From Larix sibirica (Eukaryota > Streptophyta > Pinopsida > Pinales > Pinaceae), in assembly GCA_004151065.3 (NCBI GenBank), contig NWUY0300109677.1:7349-31571 (forward strand): a stretch of DNA of 24,223 nt. The letters run 5' to 3'. The position numbers and the translations under genes were made by a program. Below the pieces are notes generated by a model. That model saw only the letters and a list, made by a program, of their open reading frames with translations. It was not told the origin of the DNA and did no database searches. Numbering within the stretch: the stretch's first letter is position 1; each line of letters begins with the position of its first letter. This document shows, in pieces, positions 18,105-24,223 of the stretch.

Positions 18105-19259
18105 ATTATGGAATGTGGTGAAGGGATGACCATATCAAAAGCTGACGAGACCAAGGAAGATGCGAAAATGTGGAGAGATGGTCCCATAAATCTCAATATT
18201 GGCACCAAGAGGAACAATAATCATACCCAAGATGCAAACATCTGACAATGTAGTTGGAAAACAACCTATGAAGGGATTTGAAACAAGAGTCTCGGGGATA
18301 AAATATCAAGTGACTGAGATGTCCCTAAACAAGTCTTGAATGTCAATGAACATGTTAAAAATAAATAATGGTATGACCATGTTGATGACTATGATGCAAC
18401 AAAATAGAGGAAGTTGCCCCGTGAGTCTAATTCCAAAAATGAAAAAAAGGGAATGAGAGGAAAATAAAAACTTGGAAAAGGGAAACTCCAACAAATGCCA
18501 ATTACCTTTCAAAGTGGAAACAAAATAAGTGGAATCAATCCACATGCAAATGACATGGATGCCCCCAAATTGAGTCATTGGTTACAACAACTAGAAGTTT
18601 GTTTTAGTGTGCATAATGAAAGTGAAGCACATAGATTTTTTTTCACCCATTTGAAATTGAAAAGCATGCATTGCAAGGTGGGAATGTAACACTATTGCTC
18701 AAAGATTGAAGGAGGAGCCATGATTGACCATGGGAGGTTTTCAAAGACCTCATAAAGTCACAATTATGTCCCACTACATGTGGGGAAAAGCATAAGATAC
18801 ACTCACACTTATTTTGACATTAGTAGGGATAAATTGTGTAAGAATACATAAACAAATATTATAAGTAGGCAATTCGGTGGAGAATTTCTCCCAAGAATCC
18901 ATAAATGCTCATAGAGTAATTGGAAGGCTTATGTAATCACATTCAAAGACAAACAATGCTCTTCAAACTAAAGACCATTGATGAATTGTGTGTAAGCATT
19001 GTACATACAAGAAGATAAGAAAAGCACAATGAGGTGGGCAAATAGAAAAGTGAAACTAGAAAAGGTAGAAAAAAAGTGGGAAGGGAAAGACAAGAATCTA
19101 CTAGCGACTACACATCATTGCAATGACCTTGATAACTATTGTAAGAACTACAAGGTGGATGGACACAATGAGGAGAATTATTGGAAGCTACTCCCAAAAT
19201 TGTGTTTCAAACTTCATAAACAACTAAGGAATACAAATATGTTGGTTGTGGATACATGA
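18105..19259 (+). pseudogene. gag: gag remnant with a broken zinc knuckle
   Basis: Gag forms the particle and packages RNA. The open piece 18495-18689 carries the typical gypsy gag block (APKLSHWLQQLEVCFSVHNE, then FTHLKLK). A frameshift follows just before the expected Trp-rich motif (HALQ and RWE are seen in neighbouring frames near 18668-18690). The second piece, 18999-19259, has a Lys/Glu-rich run and then the zinc-knuckle spacing C-x2-C-x4-H-x4-C at residues 48, 51, 56 and 61. Only Cys48 and His56 remain; positions 51 and 61 are Tyr (TAC, TAT), each explained by one G-to-A change. The motif continues into W62 K63 and a Lys/Leu-rich end. Bases 18105-18490, where the start should be, show no clean frame. 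Confidence 0.7.
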
Positions 19260-19389
19260 AAAAATATAGAAACCAATTCTGATGTTGATGGTAAGGTCGT
19301 GTATACCTCTATTCAGAAGGAAGTAGCTTTGAGTAGCCTCAGTCCCCAAGAAGAAATATAGATCATTGAGTTATTTCGATAAAAATCCA

Positions 19390-19782
19390 ATTGAGAAAAT
19401 TAAGATAGATTGTCTTTGATCCTGGATCTTAGGGAAATTTTATATTAGCATCATGGTAGAGAAGCTCAAATTGGAAGTGCATGATCATCCTCAAACTTAT
19501 CCCTTAGGATATGTAAGTCGAGATTTGGAGTTAAGAGTTACCAGGAAATGCAAATTTGGATCTCTTATCAGTGCAATGAATATCAATGGTGAAGTGGAGG
19601 TATATGTTATATTGTTGGACATATGTGGAGTAATACTTGGAAGCCACTGTACATATGCAAGAGATATTGTGTTCACATGGAGAGTGAAATCAATTTTGAT
19701 TGGCCAAGGATGGACACACATTTCTCATCAATGCCGACAAAGGAAAATCGAAGTTGTCATTAATAAGTGCACTCTAGGCTAG
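19390..19782 (+). pseudogene. Aspartic protease (retropepsin) remnant
   Basis: The active-site motif, normally D-S/T-G, reads F-D-P-G-S at 19415-19429 and is followed by a stop (TAG 19430-19432). A one-base deletion near 19452 shifts into the next frame, which is open from 19453 to 19782. That stretch has the usual downstream part of gypsy proteases: EKLKLEVHDHPQTYPLGYV, then ELRVTRKCKF and DICGVILGS. After about residue 60 the match to the family weakens. It would have cut the gag-pol polyprotein. Confidence 0.7.
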
Positions 19783-20002
19783 AAAAAGAGACAATAAGTT
19801 TATGTTATTGTTCCTATGAGAGAATCAACAAAGTAAAGGAAAATTGAAGATCGAAGTATCCTTATAGGCCGCAATAGGAGGACAAACCCCAAACTTGATG
19901 CAAAGGAATCAAAGGAATTCAAAGGTTGCAATAGGAAGAAGAAACAATAGTCATAACAACTAATCCATTCTTAAAAGAAGTATTACAAGAAGCCAACTAC
20001 CA

Positions 20003-20470
20003 TTGGAGAGGGAAATTGAACACAAGATTCAAATTTTATTAGAATCTCCATCACCTAAGATTGGATTATATAAACAATTATTTTTGGAAGTAGATGGAGT
20101 GAAGAGATAGTTTCCATGTCTATTGGAGCAAGGAGTCATGAGACCAAGAACTTCACCTTATGTGTCACCAATCATTATTATTTTGAAGAGGGATGGATTG
20201 GAGGTTATGTATTAACTAACAAACTCTAAGTAAAACCATCAAGAACCATTATCCATTGCACTAGATAGATGACTTATTTGGCATGTGGCAATAGGGCGTG
20301 TATTTCACAAAAGTAGACCTCAAATTTGGATGCAACCAAGTGTGAGTAAAAAAGAAGACAATTGGAAAGCAACCTTTAAAATATGACAAGGGATTTATGA
20401 ATGGTTAGTTATGCTTCTTGGTTTATGTAATGTACCGAGTACTTTTATGCCTAGTATTTTTTTTTGGAAC
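20003..20470 (+). pseudogene. Reverse transcriptase remnant, fingers and first catalytic Asp only
   Basis: Open from 20003 with a stop at 20108: EREIEHKIQILLESPSPKIG, LYKQLF, then LEQGVMRPRTSPYVSPIIII and LKRDG. This is the conserved N-terminal block of Ty3 RT. After frameshifts, YFTKVDLKFGCNQV (20301-20342) keeps the first catalytic Asp (GAC 20316-20318). WKATFKI, stop, QGIYEWLVMLLGLCNVPSTF follows. The sequence then breaks off: the next block with YxDD, which carries the other two catalytic Asp, and the connection domain are absent. I judge from the family that about 130-150 codons are deleted at about 20455-20500. Confidence 0.8.
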
Positions 20471-20499
20471 AATCGGTGCACCAATCCACATTATGACAA

Positions 20500-20940
20500 C
20501 AAATGGGAAGAGTTTTTAATGGGGGGTGGGGGGAATTTACAGAGGTATTTTGAAGAATTAAAGAGGAATATTAGTCAAGAATTGGTTCAAATTTGCAACA
20601 ACCATTTGATATAGAGACTGATGCAAATAGGTATGCCGTGGGAGTTGTGCTCATGCAAGGAGGTAGACCTCACTTTGAGTTGTTTCCTTTATCAATTCTA
20701 AAATATCCCATGTATGATCAAGAACCCCACACATTAATTCAAGTTGTGAATAAGTGCAAGCATTATCTACTAAGGAAGGAGAATGTGGTTCACAACAATC
20801 ACCAAGTCTTCTACATTTTCAAAGTTCTCACAGGAAAGGCATTACAAATGAATGGGATTTCTATTACAATGCCCTGATGTGCACAAATATAAGAAGGGGA
20901 CAATTAATATGGTTACAAATGTGTTATGACAACCGCCCAT
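20500..20940 (+). pseudogene. RNase H remnant
   Basis: Begins with the pre-RNase H block (GGNLQRYFEELKRNIS). A frameshift leads into the open stretch 20593-20877. There, IETDANRYAVGVVLMQGG keeps the first catalytic Asp (residue 10), MYDQEPHTLIQ keeps the catalytic Glu (residue 44), and the usual H-T-D-H is HNNH (residues 67-70), so the last catalytic Asp is Asn. Another frameshift gives KYKKGTINMVTNVL, the end of the domain, with a stop in the place of the usual Ser-Arg-Pro. It would have removed RNA from the RNA:DNA hybrid. Confidence 0.8.
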
Positions 20941-21148
20941 GAAGAAGACTACAATTATGCAAACGATATTGCAGCTTGTGCCATTCACCCACAAAGTAGT
21001 TGGGTAAGAGTATGCGAATTATGTTAATTTTGGAGATAAATGTCAAGAATTGGAGAATAAGATGACAATTTCATAGGAAGAGAGTGAACACCATCTTCAA
21101 GACAGGTTATTGTACAAGTTGTAAAAGCTTTAGGATATAAGAATTTAG

Positions 21149-21870
21149 ATCACAAGGGAATATCATACTTTGAGAATTACATGACATCTTGGGATTTTCA
21201 AAATAATGACAAACTTAGAGAGGTGTGTTTATTGGCCAAAATTGCAAGAACAAGTTTCAAGGTATATCCATGGTTGTGATCTTTATAGCTCTAACAAACC
21301 TAGAGAAAGGAAACTTGGGTTCTAGATGCCATGACTAGTACAAATAGTTCACATGAGAGCATCTATTGGTTTTGTTGGAGGTTTACCAATGATCAGGAAG
21401 GGCCATGATTACTTGCTTGTAGTTATGTACCGATTGAAAAAGATGTGTGTGTTTTTACCTTGCAAGAAGACCATTAATGGAATTGAAGAAAATGAATTAT
21501 ATTTTTCATGTATGGCTATATTTTGGACTCCCTCATTCTATCATGTATAATTGAGGTTCAACATTGTAAGGAAAATTTTGGACAACACTTTGGGAAAGAA
21601 TGGATACGATATTGAAACATTCAACATCATTTGATCCTTGGACCCAAGGGAAAATTGAATTAGTCAACAAAGCTTTGGTATAATTGTTGAGAGGGTATAA
21701 CTACAAGTATCCAAAAGAGTATCATGAACAACTCGTATTACAATCCATTCTTCGACCCAAAAGTCCCTTAGAAGCTTATTCTATTTATTTTCCACCATCA
21801 CACTTTGATTTTTTTTATGGGCAACAAGAGGGAATGACCAAGGAGTGCATGAGGAGGCAAATATAGAAAA
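21149..21870 (+). pseudogene. Integrase remnant (HHCC and core)
   Basis: One frame runs from 21149 to 21550 with three stops (21182 and two near 21323-21331). The zinc-binding HHCC part has His in REYH (21164), His after the stop (WHLG-type position, 21185) and Cys in HGCDLY (21275). The fourth ligand is Tyr. In the catalytic core the first Asp, expected before FVGGLP, is Gly (GGT 21368-21370). KGHDYLLVV and LPCKKTINGIEENELYF follow. The second Asp region (21540-21600) is scrambled. A shifted frame has QGKIELVNKAL with the third catalytic residue, Glu, at 21657-21659, then LLRGYNYKYPKEY and FFYGQQEGM to the stop at 21864-21866. Confidence 0.8.
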
Positions 21871-22453
21871 CAAGTTCTCTGACTAATTTAGGCAAATTCA
21901 TCTTAAACTACATGAGTATCAAGGATTAGCATAAGTCCATGCTTCGGTGTGACCAACATAGAACATATCACAAATTCTAAGTTGGAGATAGGTGTGGATT
22001 TGTCTTAGTAAAAAGAAATTTATATAGGAAACCAAGAACTTGAAGCCATTATATATGGACCATTTGAAATCATTGAGAATGTCAGTGATAACACTTTCAC
22101 ACACAATTTGCTTGAGTATATGAGAATTTTTTAAGTGGCGAGTGTAGAGAATTTGCACCAAGTCAAGCCTTCCTTGTTGGATTGTGAAAGAGAAGGGAAA
22201 GTACCACAATGAGTTGAAGATTTTGCATTGAATGCACTCAAAGAGATGGATGAGGATTTAATACTGCAAAACAAGTCATACAAATTTAGGATAGGTTGGA
22301 CTCGAAGGACAATGAGTGAATAAGGAAAAATAGTACAAGGGGCACAACATCACAAAATTGTTCTTTTATCTCCTATGTCGATAAAAATTTTGACACCAAA
22401 AGATTCTTATTTAGGGATGTGTGATATGAAATGGATCATGAAACATAAAACAT
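21871..22453 (+). pseudogene. Integrase C-terminal tail with chromodomain-like remnant
   Basis: Pieces in shifting frames: CDQHRTYHKF, stop, VGDR (about 21945-21993), then from 22051 IYGPFEIIENVSDNTFTHNL, a stop, VASVENLHQVKPSLLD and KEMDEDLILQNKSYKFRIG. A neighbouring frame gives VGLEGQ (22295-22312), the place where chromoviruses have the Trp/Lys-rich end of the chromodomain. The GPY/F-type motif (YGPFE) is clear; the chromodomain reading is weaker. In chromoviruses the domain steers insertion to heterochromatin. Confidence 0.6.
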
Positions 22454-23656
22454 AATGGTTGGGAGATGCTTACTTCTACTATAGAAAGGAGTTGTTGATA
22501 AAACCATTACTGACAAAGGTATTTTCATGAGGATTCCACCTATAAGAGATTGGTTGATAAGATATGCACTAACAAGTAGATATTTGGAAAATGATTCATC
22601 AACAGAGTAGTTAATGACAAGGATGTTGTCAACAAGTTCTCTATCAATAGAGGGAGTGATCAACAAAAGAGAGGGGAAACATTCTTGATGTTAACAAGAT
22701 CAAAAAAAGAGAGGGGCAACATTCTCGATGTTAACAAGATCAACAAAAGGGAGGGGAAACATTCTTGATGTTAACAAGATCAACAAAAAGAAGTGGAATG
22801 CATCGGCAATGTTGACAAAGATGTCATTGACAAGGTAGTGACAAGTGTGACTGCAAGCAATGTGATAAAAAGGAAATTGTTGTTAGGGATGACATCGAAA
22901 ACATAAATGACCAATACAAAACCTATTGAAAACCTATGTCTTCAACAATAGATCACATTAAAAATAGGTCCATTGACAAAGAAAATGATCGACAAGGAAA
23001 ATTGCTAACATGCAATTCCACCCTTGATGTAACTAATAATCATTGTAGATAATTATGATGAATGACTAATAGACACATGATAGGTAGTTTATGGAACAAT
23101 CCAACTTATATTTGGAGAACAATTAGAGTTATCTTTAAAGGTAGAATGTTGGAAAGGGAGGGCGCAGACCATAAATAAATGGAATCCATAAGGTTTAGTG
23201 GGTTGTCTCTTCAATATTGGAGGCACTCGAGAGGTTAGAGTAGTGGAGTTTAAAATTTACATTAGTCAAAGGTTATAGTGTAGTGGTGATAAGATAGAAG
23301 GTATTGGACTCATGCATAGGAGGTATTCGATATTGTAGCATCTAAGTCCATTGCACAATGTTCAATCTCTACAAGAGTCTTTGTAATTTTACTCCCCAAA
23401 ACTTAACATAAATTCAAGAAATCCATTTTGTGATGGAGGTTTCCCACATTGGGTTTCTTTGGGGTAAATTTTTGCATATGCTATTGTATGCGATTGTTGT
23501 TTATTTGCATTGCGTCATTTGCATCTAAACATTTGATACAATAAAACACAACAGTGTAAGAAATGAAATTAGTAAGATTAATTGATTTAATATTGAAGGA
23601 TATATGTTGGTGGACCTTGTAAACCAAAGGTCAAGCAGTTAAGAATTGGTTATACA
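22454..23656 (+). repeat. 3' LTR of the Ty3/gypsy element
   Basis: Partner of 16962-18089, same direction: GGGAGATGC (22460), AAAGGAGTTGTTGATAAAAC (22486), AAGAGATTGGTTGATAAG (22544), GGTAGAATGTTGGAAAGGGA (23140) and TTTCCCACATTGGGTTTCTT (23450). It is longer than the 5' LTR, largely through a 40-bp triplication. The two LTRs have many substitutions and indels, which indicates an old insertion, since LTRs are identical when new. Confidence 0.8.
22658..22777 (+). repeat. 40-bp unit, three tandem copies, in the 3' LTR
   Basis: Units at 22658-22697, 22698-22737 and 22738-22777, each starting GATCAA and containing GATGTTAACAA, with only a few differences. A partial fourth unit (GATCAACAAAAAGAA) follows. 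The 5' LTR has about one equivalent (near 17175-17215), so the expansion came after insertion. Confidence 0.9.
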
Positions 23657-24223
23657 TGATGCTTAACTTGTGATAGGAGGAAGGGAAATTTTTTTTCTAG
23701 AGGTTCTTGCTATAATTAGGTAATGCGTGCTTATTTGTGCTCATTGATTGCAATCAACAATGTATAGTCTATCACAACTATGACTCGCATGCACTTTCTA
23801 TCACGGATGTAATTCTTGTTAATATTTGTGAAAGCACCCACTTTGGAACATTATAGCTAAATATTTATATTGGATAAATATTGCATGTTCCCATCCCATA
23901 TGTCACGCACCTTGGAAAATCTATGTCAAACATCACATAAAAAATAGGGACCAAGCTATATGTAGCTATATGTATCTATTGTTGTTATGTGTGGTCAAAT
24001 AAAATAATATTGAAGGAATTAGGGAATTTTTGTTTTACACCACTTGAATTTGAATCTTGTGCTCACATAACTATCTAATTTTGTAAGTAGCATTGTGGCT
24101 ATACACAACCTTATTAATTTCATAAATATAATATAATTTAATATCTATATGTGATAGAGAAACAAGACACATAAAAAGAGAAAGGGAATGATGTTAAGCC
24201 CTAGATATTGTGACATTACATTT
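23657..24223. other. Right flank, nothing recognised
   Basis: AT-rich, without a supported coding frame or a match to the window's repeats. Confidence 0.45.

Larger units (their letters stand above)
16962..23656 (+). mobile_element. Degenerate Ty3/gypsy LTR retrotransposon, about 6.7 kb
   Basis: Two diverged direct LTRs enclose remnants in the order gag, protease, RT, RNase H, integrase, C-terminal tail. This is the Ty3/gypsy order, with integrase after RNase H. A Met-tRNA-like primer-binding site lies directly after the 5' LTR. Every domain has stops, frameshifts or lost catalytic residues, and the YxDD part of RT is missing, so the element cannot move by itself. LTR borders are estimates: the 5' LTR opens TGAGGTTAGGAGATG, and the right LTR ends near ACA at 23656. 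I could not find matching target-site duplications. The tail shape points to a chromovirus-type member. Confidence 0.85.

Noticed and set aside
19497-19721. Minus-strand 74-codon open frame
   Set aside because: Shadow of the protease remnant on the plus strand.
21919-22209. Minus-strand 96-codon open frame
   Set aside because: Shadow of the integrase C-terminal tail (YGPFE region) on the plus strand.
16957-23661. 5-bp target-site duplication around the retrotransposon
   Set aside because: AACAC before the 5' LTR and TGATG after the 3' LTR do not match; borders are uncertain and too decayed.

Overview
This window looks like nuclear DNA from a seed plant, and my guess is a large gymnosperm-type genome. 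It is AT-rich, has no long intact gene, and is filled with decayed, rearranged repeats. The supporting evidence is plant NLR-type leucine-rich-repeat remnants, a Ty3/gypsy LTR retrotransposon, plant 5S rDNA-like units and tRNA-derived SINE heads. The gymnosperm call is inference. I found no intact protein-coding gene and no functional RNA gene.

Layout. Bases 1-185 hold the minus-strand head and body of a tRNA-derived SINE cut by the window edge. Bases 181-4130 hold three direct copies of a long repeat, called family A here. Its first ~200 bp keep one reading frame and its far end looks like a 3' UTR. Bases 4336-5057 are a one-frame pseudogene of an unrecognised Gly/Arg- and Pro/Gln-rich protein. 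Bases 5058-6281 are AT-rich with nothing recognised.

Bases 6282-13700 are a scrambled graveyard, mostly on the minus strand, of what I interpret as NLR resistance-gene pieces. There are LRR fragments at 7678-7842, 9355-9819 and 10728-10799. There is a conserved 'VEET..QLY.D' peptide in three copies and a conserved 'YFF.G.D' peptide in three copies. These are interleaved with inverted family A copies and with two further repeat families, B and C. The order LRR, linker, family A suggests that family A is the 3' end of the same gene family.

Bases 14463-16111 are four tandem ~408-421 bp units, each carrying a degenerate 5S rRNA gene. The array is cut by a CAT microsatellite. A second SINE-like head lies near 16661.

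Bases 16962-23656 are an old Ty3/gypsy element. It has two diverged LTRs, a Met-tRNA-like primer-binding site, then gag, protease, RT, RNase H, integrase and a C-terminal chromodomain-like remnant. Every domain carries stops or frameshifts, and the YxDD part of RT is deleted. The right end, 23657-24223, shows nothing I recognise.

How the parts work together: nothing here appears able to act on its own. I do not see a new molecular system. The points worth following up are the NLR-derived peptides of unassigned domain, the shared frame of family A, and the 5S pseudogene array.
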